From NCBI GenBank assembly GCA_024345305.1, contig BRON01000010.1:1302001-1366000 (forward strand): a DNA stretch of 64,000 nt, read 5' to 3'. Made by a program: the position numbers and the translations under genes. The stretch comes from Mrakia gelida. Lineage: Eukaryota; Basidiomycota; Tremellomycetes; Cystofilobasidiales; Mrakiaceae. The notes under the pieces are model-generated. The model was not told where the DNA came from and ran no database searches. It worked only from the letters and a program-made list of their open reading frames with translations. Of this stretch, positions 21,419 through 33,900 are shown piece after piece; position 1 is the first letter of the stretch; every line of letters begins with the position of its first letter.

Positions 21419-24400
21419 CTAGCAGATCACACAGTCCTCCTTCAGACTCAGAGAGTACATGGCGTTGTCCTGCGAGAGAAGAAGGGGAGTGATGGTCAGC
21501 GACGGTTCGAGACGAAACGGAGTCCGAACTGCGAGCGAGCGAAGACTCACGACGGTCTTTTCGATTCGTTTCCAGTCTGAACGCCGTTGGATGAACTCGT
21601 AGATGCTGCGAGGGATCGAAACAACCTTTGTTAGTCGGAAAGAAAGGGCCAAAAGGCGAGGGTAAGGCGACGAGAGAAGAGCTCACTCCTCCGGTCGATA
21701 AGTCCCTCCGTACCGAGTCACGTCTCGAACGATCTGAGCGAGATCTTTGGCGTCCTCGACCTGCGGGAGTGAGCGAGAGAAGGGTCAGCGGCAACTCGAG
21801 GAGGCAGGAGAGCAAGGAAGGGGGGTCGGACGAACGATAAAGACGTGACCGAGCATCTTGAGCGACGCGAAGTCCTCCGTCACTCGAGCCTGCTTGAGCG
21901 ACGAGACAAAGTTGTGGTAGGTGTTGAGATCCGAGATGATCTGGAAGCCACCGTTGAGGGAGATGATCTGGCGCTTGAGGTGCTTTTGGAGAATGCTGCG
22001 AGAGGGGAGGACAGAGGGAAAGCGAAGGTCAGCGAAAAGTCGAACGAACGGATGAACGCGACGTCGTCTGTCCTCGCTTCGACAACTTCACAGCCCATCT
22101 TCCCATAGAAAAGAACGCGAGCTCACCTCTGTAACCGAATCCCCACCTCCTGATAGAACACCTCCAACACATCCTTCGACGTACTCCCCTTGAGCAGGTT
22201 GCAATGCATCTCCAAACTCGCAACCGCCTCCCTGCACCCCTTCGTCGGACCCAGATCCAGCTCGGCTCCCTCCATAGGGTAGTACTCCCGAGGTCCTGTC
22301 CGAGTGATGATGATGTGCTCGACTTGGTTCATGAGGACCTCGATTCCAGCGTTGAGTCCAGCAGCAACGGCTTCGTCGAGGACGTTCTCGAACCGTTTCT
22401 TCTCGCGGACGACGCCGTTCAGGAAGTCGGTTCGATCGATGTGGGGAGCCTTGAAGGGGTGAGTGGGTGGGTGGCAGGGAGGTGGTGGGAGCAGGAGTGA
22501 GGAGGGAGGCGAAGGCAGAAGAGAAAGGGGAGGGGGTGCGGAGAAGGGAGGGAGGAAAAGGCGAAGTCAGCTTCGAAGAAGTCGACGCGCCGGGACTTCA
22601 AGAAGAGAAGAGCCGAGCGAAAAGGATCTGGGAAACTCACCATCTCCTTATCAAAGTAAACCTGCACCATACTCTGAATCGTATCTCCCACATGCACCAA
22701 CTCAAAGAACTGCAGCAGCGGCGCCACGCTCGTCGCCTCCTCGTGCTCGGCGGGCTTGTACGTCCTCATCTGTTCCGTCGCAAGCCTGAACCCAGGAGCG
22801 ATGTGCCTATCGCTCATCGCCTGGAGGAGCATGATGAAGACCTCCTCGATGGTTTCCTTGACTCGAGCTCCTGTGCGACCGGGGTAGGTTTGGAAAGTTT
22901 CGACTCGTTTGAGCGCTTCTCGATCGGCGTGGATCAGTTCGAGGGCGATGTCGAGGGAGATGAGGAGTTGGAGGGATTCGAAGGTCGCTGGTGGGGGTGG
23001 AGGAGGGGCTGGAGTGGTTGAGCGGGAGGGGTGAGGGGAGGTGGTAGTGGCGGAGGAGGTGGAGAGGACAGAGAGACGGTTGGATGGGAGTGGGTTGGTG
23101 GATGCTGAGATGACGACGAGGAGGAGAGCGAGTCAGCTCGAGAAGGAAGCGAAGCTCTTCCAGGAAGGCGACACTCACAATTGGGGAACTGCTTCTCCGT
23201 CGGCGTCTCGTCCTCGTCGTCTCCCAACTCGAACACCGTCGCGTCTCCGTTTCCCTTCCCTCCGCCGTTCGCACCTGCCTTCCCAGAGACGACCGTCGCC
23301 TGCCAGTTCTGAGGGTTGAGCATGGAAAGTCCCTGAACGGCTGCCGTCGATCCTGCTGAAACAACGTAGACCGCTGTCCGAGGGATGATGGTGACGGGAA
23401 GGAGGAGGACGTCTCGGAAGGAAGCGAGGACGTTCTTCTTGACCTGAGCGGGGTTTTGGGAGGTGAGGAAGGTGGTGGAGGTGGGAACGGATCCGATGGG
23501 TCGAGAAGAGTCGTTCTTGAGCTGTGAGGGCGGTAAGACGAGAGGATCAGCGAACGAAGAACGAGTTAACGAAGACCCGTCGAGAGAAAGGAAGAGAAGA
23601 GATGCGACGAACCTGTTGATCCCACTCCTTGCAGATCTTGGCCATGGCGTCCTTGACCCAGTCGATCTCCTCGTCGAGGTACTCGTCCATATTGAACTCG
23701 AACATCCGGAAGCTGAGAGACGGGGAAGGGATGCAGAACGCAAGTCAGTCTCGGAAGACCCAGCGTCTCCCTCGAGCTCGAGACGAACGCGACTCACATC
23801 AAGTCCTCGACCTCAGCCTTCCCTATGACACTCTTCCCAGTCTCCCTATCCACACCAGCCTCTACCACCACAGCCACGACCCTCCCAACCATCGCGAACA
23901 CGGCGGCCGACGCTCTCAAGAACATGTTCGAGCCTCCTGCACTCCCGCCTCCAGCAACATCCCTCGCTCGCTGCAGCAACGGCTGGACGTATCCCTCTCC
24001 GATCACCTCAAGGACAACTCGTTCGGCGAACATCCGAAGGACCTGAGCTGAGGGAGGGAAGACTCGGGAGGCCAGAGCACCGGAGGAGGAAATGGACGAG
24101 AGGACGTGGGTGATGAAGGCGTCCATGGGGTTGAAGTTGAGGGTGATGGTGGGTGTTTCCGGTGGTGAGCTGATAGACGCGAAGAGCGAGCGAGTTTAGA
24201 AGCGGTCCAAAAGGGAAGAGCAAGACTCGACGACGCGACTCACACGATGTTCTTCAACGGATCCCACATCGCTCCTCCCTCGTAAAAGATCTCCCTTCTC
24301 TCGATCCAAACCCTCCCCACCTCCCACTCCTCCGGTCTCCTCCTCTTCCCAATCTGTCCAGCTTCAACCCATACCGACCACCCAGCTCTCGCCCACTCCG

Positions 24401-25627
24401 TCATCCCCTCCTCGTCCGACCGCTCGTCGCATCCTTCGAACCCGACCAAGCACGTTGCGTCGAACCTGTCTGCTGCTGCTAGGACGAGCTGACGAGCTGC
24501 TTTCCATGAGGAGATGGGTTGGACCGAGGGCGAGAGGAATGAAAGGAGTTGAACGAGGATTTTGGATTGATACTGAGTCGAAGGGGAGGTGTGAGGTGGG
24601 AAGAGGAGGGAGAGGATTTGAGAGAGAGGTGGTGAGGGAACGGTGAGGATGGGTTGGAGGAGTGGGAGGAGGGAGAGATGGTGTTCTTGGTAGAGTATTC
24701 GATAGGGCGGTTTGGGTTTGGGAGGTGGTTTGGAGACGGAGGGAGTTGAAAGATGGGTGGGCGAGGAGGAGGAGGCTGCGATCATCGGCGCGAAGGAGAA
24801 GAACCCGTTCGTCCTTGCTCCTGAGGAGGAGGCAGCTCCAAAGCGGCTCGGTAAAGGGACGAAGTCTTCTCCGAAGTCTAGGAGACTTTTGTTTCCGGGT
24901 GCTCCGAAGGAAGGTGCTGGGATGGGGACGTCTACGAAGTCTCCGAACTCGTCCTCGGGCGGTGCGCGAGCTTGGGAGGGATGAGAGGAGAGGCTCCCGA
25001 AGCCGGAGGAGTGCGAACTGACGTGAGCGGATGGTGGTGGTGATAGAGGTGGGCTGGTAACTGTTGGGTGGTTCGAGGATATGTCTCTGAAACCTGGTGT
25101 TGGGAGGGGAGGAGCTGAGGAGGAGGAAGGGGAGGAGATGTTGACGTTGCTGCTCGTGACTGCGAGGAAGGAAGGAGCACGATGGAGGTTAGCGGAGAGC
25201 TGAGCGACTTGAAGATTCGCTACAGTAGTATATACGAGCTCAGAGCACCGCCTCTTGTTCTATGTATATCTCTCGGCGACTTGTGAGAGGAGGAGGAGGG
25301 AAACGAAGCGAGCTCACCTTCGGACGTTGACTCCTTCTCTTTCAGTCCCAAGCTCTTACAGCGTCCCTCCCAAGCCTCGTCCGAAACGACCAGCCTTCCG
25401 AATGCACGAGACACCCTCGCCAACCGTGGGAGATCCGCTACAGGGAGGGAGGCGATGATGAGGAGGTGGAGAGACTCGGGGAGGGGACCTATCCACGCTC
25501 CAAGCTTGGGCGGAGGAAGGCGGATGGGATGAGCAGCATGCGAGGAGGAAGTGAGGTTGGTTCCTTTGAGGAGGGAGGAGAGAGAGTCCCCAGGACGAGA
25601 GGGAGTGAGAGGAGTCCAAGTCTTCAT
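21419..25627 (-). CDS. RCY1: Recyclin-1: F-box, Sec10-like protein with CaaX box
   Basis: Eleven exons join in phase to give 1016 residues: 25318-25627, 24244-25159, 23798-24169, 23613-23712, 23179-23521, 22641-22987, 22127-22449, 21836-21995, 21687-21760, 21551-21605, 21419-21469. The N-terminus (about 40-90) is an F-box: PLPESLHLLIIASLPVADL, then LARVSRAFGRLV. A disordered linker leads into a long helical Sec10-like region, seen in FRMFEFNMDEYLDEE and TFLTSQNPAQVKKNVLASF. The last four residues are CVIC, a CaaX prenylation motif. Yeast Rcy1 also combines F-box, Sec10-like region and CaaX. The known role is recycling of proteins from endosomes to the plasma membrane via Skp1. The promoter is shared with the gene at 25737. 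Confidence 0.92.
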
Positions 25628-25736
25628 GGCCGAAAGAAGACAAAAGACGGCGTGATCGTAAGTGAGGAAGAAAGGGAGGAGCGAGAGCGAAGTCGACCTC
25701 AACGGCATCTCGGTCTGCTTCTCCTTCCCCTCCGCC
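25628..25736. promoter_or_regulatory. Very short bidirectional promoter
   Basis: RCY1 (minus, ATG at 25627) and the hypothetical gene (plus, ATG at 25737) start only 109 bases apart. Both frames are open some way into this gap, so the true starts could lie slightly upstream. The ATGs chosen give the first conserved-looking residues. Confidence 0.5.
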
Positions 25737-26733
25737 ATGTTCGCTCTCCCCTCCCTTCCACCTTCTCAGCTCGAGCCCGAGTCTTCAGACGATGGAAGAT
25801 CAGTCGCAGGCCGATCCTGGCGATGGAACTCGGAGGCTCCCTCGGACGGCGAAGCTTCAACCTCTGCTCCCCTCGCCCTCCCTCCTCCGCCCCCTCCCCT
25901 CCCTACCACCACCAAACGCAAGCGTCCCACCGTTCCCAAGGCCCAACTCCTCCCATCCGTCAAACCCAAAACCAAACCCTCGATCCCTCTCCTCAAACAA
26001 CTCCCCTCGACCTTCCTTCGATTCACCGAGCCCTCGGACCTCCAATCCCTCCTCCTCAAAGCAGCAGCCCTCTCCCCAAAGTTCAACGTCCTCCTCTCCT
26101 CCTCCGTCGACAACATGAAGCCTCTCCTCGAAGGAAACGGAAAGCCTAACGACTTCAAGAAACAGTTCGAGTCCACCATGGGGTTCTTCAGACAGCAGCA
26201 ACGAGGGGACAACGAGGATCCTTGGAACCAGTTCATCGAAGGGCTCGAAGGGATCAGTGGAGCCGTCCATCTCTCTTCGCCTCTCCTCACCAAGATCAAT
26301 GCTCTGGAGGTTCTCTATACGCTCATCAAGTGAGTACGAAGTCGTGCTCCTGCTCACCTTCAGTCGTTCACGCTCAAATGAACTGGCCCCTCCTCCTTCC
26401 TCGACCCAACTCGCGCGTTCAACCAGGACCTTCATCGACGACTACAACCGAACGCGAGCCAACCTCCAAGCCGACTACACCGATTTCCAGCAGTGGCACG
26501 GTCCAGGAGAGATGTGGTGGCATCTCTACGAGATGCTGATCAACATGACCGAGCACGAGAGGAGGAAGAAGATCAGCTCTGATCTCGTCGCGAGGCTGGA
26601 TGAGTACATCCCCACGCAGGAGAGGAGGAGGTTCTACGGGAGGAAGGGGAGGGATGTGGGAGAGGAGGATGAGGAGAACGACGAGTACTACGGGGAAGAG
26701 ACGAGAGTGCAGTATAGGGCGAGGGTTTATTGA
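25737..26733 (+). CDS. Hypothetical protein, nuclear-type N-terminus with helical core
   Basis: Two exons (25737-26329 and 26427-26733) join in phase to give 299 residues. Residues 1-75 are acidic, Ser-rich and Pro-rich, and end in a basic stretch (TTKRKRPTV) that could be a nuclear localisation signal. The rest is an amphipathic helical domain: FTEPSDLQSLLLKAAALSP at about 100-118, then WNQFIEGLEGISG and GPGEMWWHLYEMLINMTEHE. The end is acidic and Tyr/Arg-rich. A basic signal before a helical bundle recalls Cut8/Sts1 proteasome-tethering factors, but I cannot confirm homology. It is divergently paired with RCY1. Confidence 0.78.
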
Positions 26734-26855
26734 GTTCAGGCTTGAGGCTGGAAAGGTTGGTTGTTCGTTTCTCGTTCGCTCTTCTTCTTGCAGTTCAACG
26801 TCGATCAAACTGACCTCTTTACCGCTCCTTGTTTTCACAGAAACCCAACGATGTC

Positions 26856-27503
26856 ATGGACGCCTCCGTAACCTTGCCGCTTCTCTTCTTGGACGCCAGT
26901 CGTCGCTGCTGTGAGTTCTCTCTCTCGTCTCTCGTCGCGTCGTCTCGTTCGAACCTGTCGACGCGCGAGCTGACGCTCTCTCCCGTCTGCTGCTTTCCCA
27001 TAGATACCTCTTCGGCCTCGGTTCTACCCTCAGCTAAACCTGAGCTTTTGCTTCACCCCGCTCGATGCGATACCTACCTTGTGAGTCTTCGAAGAGGGAG
27101 CGAGCGACGAAAGTCGACGCGACGCTCGACGTCAAAAAGCTTCCTTCGGGACTGAACTGACCGTCCTATCTCTACTTTCTCTCCCAGACTTATACACCCG
27201 TCTCGTTAGTGAATTTAGTGAATGACTCTGCTCGACTCTCGCCCTTCGGAAGGTCTGAGAGCTCTTCGCGACGCGCCGTCAAGCTCGCAGCTCGCTCGTT
27301 GCCCGCCATCAACACGCCTCCGACCGTCCTATCTCTACTTTCTCTCCCAGACTTATACACCCGTCTCGTTAGTGAATTTAGTGAATGACTCTGCTCGACT
27401 CTCGCCCTTCGGAAGGTCTGAGAGCTCTTCGCGACGCGCCGTCAAGCTCGCAGCTCGCTCGTTGCCCGCCATCAACACGCCTCCGAGGCGTCCTCTCCGC
27501 TGA
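26856..27503 (+). CDS. Possible small spliced gene with duplicated last exon
   Basis: Strong splice signals outline exons at 26841-26910, 27004-27080 and either 27188-27388 or 27351-27503. An ATG at 26856 reads through them in phase. The alternative last acceptors, created by the tandem duplication, give products of about 110 or 94 residues. The peptide (start MDASVTLPLLFLDAS) has no recognisable domain, and a short upstream ATG frame precedes it. It could equally be a spliced 3' UTR of the preceding gene or a noncoding RNA. Only the splice signals support it. Confidence 0.3.
27159..27486. repeat. Tandem direct duplication, period 163 bases
   Basis: Bases 27159-27321 are repeated directly at 27322-27484, with two more matching bases after. 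I see no mismatch between the copies. Each copy contains a pyrimidine tract and CCCAG acceptor, so the duplication creates two alternative 3' splice sites. The period is not a multiple of three. Confidence 0.9.
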
Positions 27504-27941
27504 GAAAACCCCTCACCATTTCAGGTCCCCGATGGAGCTCCCCCCTCTCGCGCGTGCAAGAAAAGGCCTTCTGGGCTGAACCGGAACGTGATCGCGTCGA
27601 GGAAAGGGAAAAGGGAGAGAGGCGTCGGAGCGACTTCGCCTTTTGCAGCTCTCTCCGAATCGACTGAATGAGAAAACCTTCCCTCGAGCTCAAATGAGCT
27701 CATCATGTCGAGACTCGGAAATTTTTCAACCAAACACTTCATGAAACAGGTCTCACCCATCTCATTTTTTGCTTCCATGACGACGAGAGAAACAAGCAAA
27801 CTGCCAGGCCGGGCTCGAGTCGCCTTCCCTCCCAACCAACTCCCTCCCCTCCCCTCCCCTCCTCCAACCTCGGACCCGGAGGGTGTTCTCCTTCTCAGTC
27901 CCTTCCTCAAACCTATCAGAACAAAAAATACAAACAAATCG
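27504..27941. promoter_or_regulatory. Upstream region of the histidine kinase gene
   Basis: These 438 bases precede the kinase ATG. A CT-rich tract fills about 27825-27900, followed by an A-rich leader (ACAAAAAATACAAACAAATC) immediately before the start codon. No other gene is seen. Confidence 0.5.
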
Positions 27942-30900
27942 ATGTCGATTCCAACGTCGGCAGACTTCGCCTCCCACGGTCTTCTCTCAGTCGTCCTCGA
28001 TCAACTCGACCCTTCCTCGTCTTCTTCGACCAGCAGTGATAGGGAGACGAGGATCACTGGAGTGGCGATGTTGAGGCCTGTTGAGGGGTATCCATTGGGA
28101 GAGAGGTGGAGGGGAATGCCTGCTGGGGAAGTGAAGAAGGTTCGGTTCAGGTGAGTGGAAAGAAGAGGAAAGGAAGGAGCGAGGTCATGAAGGCGAGGAG
28201 GTCGGCTGTTTGGGTTGAGTCTCTACGAGCTCGACGGGCTGATTTGACGTTTTCGCTTTGGGGGAATCAGGCTTGCGCCCGCTAGTAATCCTGCAGGTCA
28301 GTTTGGAACACTCTAGGAGCTCAGGGAAGGGAAGGAAGACTCGCCAAACCTCTTCTTCTCTCGAGGAAATGGCCCCCGTCTCACCTCAGCTCACCTCCCT
28401 CCCTTCCTATCTCCCTCCTTCTTCCTTCAGGACTCGAACACTTCCGCCGCAACCATCAACTCGCCACCGCTCTCTACTCCCAAACCAGCACCCTCCACCC
28501 CGTAGCCGAAGCGCTCTCCAACCCATGCACCCCTCGAGCAGAACGATCCTCCTCTCCTTCACCTCCTCCCTTCCCCGCCGGCTCGTCCCTCCTCCCTACT
28601 CGTTCCTTCACCAAAGAAGCTTCTTCGGAACCTCTTTTAGGACCTCAGTGGCCTCGCTCGCCGTTCTACCCTTACATCGATCGGATCATCGCGTGGTGGG
28701 AGGACTCGTTCGGAGCGTGGATGATTATCGAGGAGGGAGAGGAGGGAGAGATCGTTTCGCTCGAGGAGTACTGGTCGACCATCATGGAACGTGGAGGCAA
28801 GAAGGATGGGATGGAGGGATTGTTGATCTCGGAGAAGGATAGGGCAAAGGAGGAGATGAGGGTTTATGGAGAGGCGACGGAAGTTTTGATTCAGGTAGCG
28901 GAGATCTTGCTCGTGCGTTCCGACGTTTCGCGTCTCGTCCTCTCTCCTCTTCTTCTTCGCTCGACCCTCGAGCGCTCATCATGAGCTTATAATTTTCTTC
29001 CTCCGCAGGGCCTCAACGAACGTCGACTAGCTCTCGCCGTAGCTCGTCCAGAGTTCTTCCACGTCAACACCAACCCCGTCCCTACCTCGACCAACTACGA
29101 CTCCGAACCTCTCCCTCCTCAGGTCGAGCTCATCCGAATCGCGACGGCTGTGCAACTCCCTGGGTTCACGTGGGAGAACCTTCAAGCTCCTACTTACCTT
29201 ACGACCGCTTCCATCACCTCGTCGGTCGAAGGATCCCCAACTCCCTCGTCGTCGCTCTCGGACATCGCTGGCTTCACGGAACCGACGGTCAAGAGAGCGA
29301 GAGATCCAGATGGAGCTGCAGGAGGACTGTACGAGGAGAAACTACTCAAGAAGCATCTTCGGTGAGTGACCTTCTACTATATCTCGTTCTTTAGAAGGCT
29401 GCAGAGCTGAGTTCGACGCGTTCTCGTTCTTCTTCAGCTACCTCGCTCCGGAAACGGTCAGCTCTCGACGCGTCTCGCCCGTTGGGGACGTCTTCTCCTT
29501 CGGAGTCCTCGCCTACGAACTCCTCGTCGGTCGGAAGATGGAACGTAACGACAACGCTGAACTCGACCTCCTCTCGGACGTTCATCGCCATCTCACTTCG
29601 GATCTCCCTTCACCACTCTCCGTCCTCAACCACTCCACCCCCCCTTCCAACGAGTTCTACAACCCTCTCACTCCCACCAACGAAATCCGACGTCCCTTCC
29701 TCCTCCCTCCACGTCAACTCTCCGACATCATCGTCAAATCCATCGCCAAGGATCTCGACGAACGATACGCTGGAGTTCGATCCCTCCTCTTCGACCTTCG
29801 TCGCTTTCGAGACATCTGTCGAGCGGAAGGAGATCTCTCGAAGTTCGTCATAGGAGAGGTCGACTCCCTCTCGAGGTTCAACCTGCCGAAGGAGCTCATC
29901 TCGCGATCAACGGAGGTGGAGACGCTCGAGAAGGCCTTCCAGGCGGTGCTTGGAACGGGAGCTGGATCGACGTCGCAGACGGAGGGGTTGGCGGGTCGAG
30001 GAGGGAAGAGTTTGAAGGTGTTGAATGTGTGGGGAGTGTCTGGGTCGGGGAAGAGTCGAATGGTGGAGGTTTGGGCGAAGAGACTGGAGGTGAGGAAGGA
30101 TGGACCGCTCGTGGGGTTCGCGAAGTTGGATCGTGAGTTCGACGGGACGCGACGCGACTTGGTTTCTTTTCGAACATGCCAAACTGACTTTGTTGCTCCA
30201 TCTCTCCCTCTCGCAGAACATCTTCGAAAACCTCTATCTGGATTTGTACAGCTGCTACAATCGTTGCTCGATCGTGTCTTTTCGGGTGAGCTGCTTTTTC
30301 TCCTCGACTTTCGTGCTTGCTTCGTCGCTGACCTTCTGCTCCTCTCTTTCGCTCGTAGACCCCAAGGAGAACGCTCAAGTCTGGAGGGAGAAGATACTGC
30401 ACGCTCTCAGTGCTCAGGGAGCCGTCTTCCTCTCGTTGATCTCCCCCGAGTGGAGGAATGTCCTGGCTCCCGACGACGACTCAGTCCCCGCTCGTCCAGT
30501 GACTTCGGATTGGGAGCTTTTCCTTCCTGGGTTCAGAGTTTGGAGCAAGACCTTGTTGCAGGTTCGTCCCCACCTCCTGATCATCTCGTCGCGTCGCTCG
30601 TTTTGACCGGAAACGTTCTTTTTCGCAGCTCTTCGCGACCCCCGAACGCCCGCTTCTCCTGATCTTGGACGATATACAGTGGCTTCCAGTCGAAGAGCTC
30701 AAGCTGTGAGTTACGGCACTCTCTTCGTTTTCGGCGCGTTTTTGTTTGCTCCTCAATCTGACCTAACTCCTCGCCTCCTCCTTCTTTCGCAGGTGGCAAG
30801 ACATCATCGAGTGAGCTTTGGACTCACCTGCGTCATCATTTTTTCTTCCACTCCCACTCACCGCCCTCCTCTTCCCTCTTCCACCTCAGCTCTCCACTCA

Positions 30901-33900
30901 ACCCGTTCGAAAACGTTTTGCTCGTCTCGCTTTTCCGAGTCGAGCAGGAGCTTCCTCCTCCCTCCTCCTCGCTTCTCTCGAAGTCAAGTCAAAACCTGAA
31001 TATTTCAAGATTTGGAGAGAGTGCCGTCTCGGAGTTTCTGTCCTCGAGCTTCCACTGGGAGGAGGGAATCGCGTCGGCTTCGATCCTCGCTTCGTTCCTC
31101 TGGACGGAGACTCAAGGTTCGTTCCCACTGCTGTGGACCTCGTGTGGGAGAAGGATATTCCTGACTCTCTGTTCGCTGTTCACAGGAAGCCCGTTCTACC
31201 TAAAATCGCTCGTCACCTCGATGGTGAGCCGAAGATCGACCACTTCGCGTCGCGTCTCTTTTTAGCTTTCGCTGCTTACCACTCTCCTTCATCTTGCAGG
31301 TCCGCGACGGAACCATCTCTTTCTCCTTCGAGTACCTTCGCTGGACCGTCGATCTCCCATCCCTCCAGCGACACGCCTCCGAGGGAATCGACAGCTACCT
31401 CGATCGAGTCCTCGTCTCCCTTCCCGAAAACGTTCAGGTTATCCTTCGAGTTAGTAACTCCTCCTCTTGACATCCGCCTTAAGATACCTGAAATTGACTG
31501 ATATCCTATCTTTCGTATCTTCCAGATCCTCTCCTGCCTACCATCGACTGGATTCGACATCGAGTCCCTCGTCGAGCTCGCCGACTCTTTGAGACGAGAG
31601 ACCGAGAATGCTCTTCACACCGCTGCTCTCTGTGGCGCTGTCCTCTTCCTCCCGGAGGGACGAGTTCGGTTCACTCACGATCGGAATCAGGTACGTGTTC
31701 TGCTCCGTATTTTTGGTTGAAAAAGACCGGGACTTTGCTGACCTTCGGCGCGACACTTCTCTCTCGTCTAGGCTGCCGCGTACAGACTTCTCCCTCCACA
31801 TCTTCGAGGTTCTACCCACTCCGCGATCGCCAAGTACCTTCAGCAACCTTCTCACATCGAGACCCACCTCTTCGACGCCGTGGACAACGAGCTTCTCAGT
31901 CTCGAGTTTGGAAGGGAGGTCGAGGACGAGGATGAGCTCGTTCGACTTGGTCAGTCCTTCTCATCTCAGCTTCCCACACCTGCTCGAAACATAGGAGCTG
32001 ACAGAGTCTCCATCTTCTTGCTCTATAGTTCTCAAAGCAGCCCAACAAGCAGCTCGCTCGGCTTCGTATCACGACTCTTCGAAGTACCTCGAAGCTTGCG
32101 AGAGGATCGCCAACTTCGGAGACGAGGCGACGTGGGATCGCTCGAGGGAGTCGTGCTTCTTCTTCGTTCAGATCTTCGCCGAAGTCTCCGCTGTACTCAA
32201 AAACTCTGAACTTGCTATCACTAGGGTGAGTTTCATGTCTTCTTCGCCCTTCGAGATAGAGAGCGATCGCTGACCTCGTCCGTTGTTCGACTGCAGATTC
32301 GCGCCATGCTTCCCTTCTGCTCGACCCCTCTGGAAGAGATCAACCTTCAGGTGAGATCCCGCTCATCTCCGTGTGTTCGATCCTTCCTGACCAGTTCTCT
32401 TCGATCTCTCAGACGTTGGTGGTCCGACTTCTCATCTCCGGTTCGTCCTTCCCTCCTTCGTCGCGTCTCCCTTTGCCGAGCCTTCCCTCACGCTTCCTCC
32501 CCTCTTCCTTCAGGCAACCGCTACCCCGATGCTGTCACAGAAGCGACTGCCGCCATCCGACGAGCTTCCTTCGACCCTCTCGATCCTCCCGCTCATCTCC
32601 TGGAGCGTATTCCGAAGACACCACAACAGGTCCTCGAGTTCGCCGACGCTCTCCTCGCTCAGCCGAACGACGAGGTCACTCCAGAAAGTCAGCTTTTGGA
32701 AGCTGTGGCTGTGCTTATTGGTGAGTCTCGTCTTCCTCAGCCGTCCAGCCTGAGATCGAAGACTGACCTTCTCTCGATCTCGAACAGGTTACGTCGGGTG
32801 AACTCGAGCTTTGCGTTCCAGTGCTCGATCAACTTCAGCTGATCTCGCTCTCTTCTATGCTTTCCTTATCAGCCCATCCGTCTATATCACCCAACCAGGA
32901 GATGTTCGGAAACCATACTTCTCGCTCGGAGCTGCCCTGTGTTTCTCGTCGCCTTCGCAACTTCGCGCCGACTCGTCGTCGTACATCCTCGCTGTTTACT
33001 CCTTATCGGTTCGTTCTTCGCTCCTCTTCGCTATTTCTTTCGGACCAGCTGACTCTCTACCCTTATTTCCGCCCGGCTTCAGGTCTGCGACGACATGGAA
33101 TCGAGGAAGAGCTTCGTCTCGCTCTCCAACACGATCGCTCAACTTCGTCCCGACTCGTTCTTCTTCTCGGCTGGTATCGTTGTAGCATTACTTCAGTGAG
33201 ATCGTCTTGAGTGTCCAGCTTCGTGGTAAGAATCGATCGCTGACCTCGTCTCTCTTTTTGCAGGTCTCACGGTGAGCGACAAATCACGACTCTTGAACGA
33301 GGACGCGTCAAGCTGACCGCCGTCTCCCTTCGTCTCTTTTCTTCCAGGTTGGGTTGGCCTCGACGAGCTCGACTCCAAGGCTTCCTATGACTCTGCTATG
33401 AGCACGATGAACACCGACGTCGCGACCTACATCATCAGTCTCGACTTCGAATCGAAACTCTTCAGTCGACGGTCCTTCTCGTCGCATCTTCCAGCCATCA
33501 AGGATTTCTACTCCGGGGCGATCGAGGCTATGACTCCGGGCGGTGAGCTTACAATCGCATTTGTCCTCCTCGAACTCGCTTGAAGCTCCTCGAGCCTGAC
33601 TTGTTTTCTCTCCTCAGCTCGCGTCCTCATCGAAATACGTTCGTCCTCCTTGCATTCGCCGTTTGCCACCCTCGAACCCTCGCTGAACTTTGCTATGCTT
33701 TTCGACTGCAGCCCTTCAAGCCGGAGAAGTCCTTGGAAGTATCGAGTCAGTTAACGAGGACCCTTGGAGTAAGTCCCCTCGACGGCGAGATAGCGAAATT
33801 CGACGCCTCGATCTGACTACCCTTCTTCTCGCGCAGACTTCGACGGAGCCTTCCTTCGAGCGAAGGACTACGAGGTTATCCAGGACTTCCCCATGCACTC

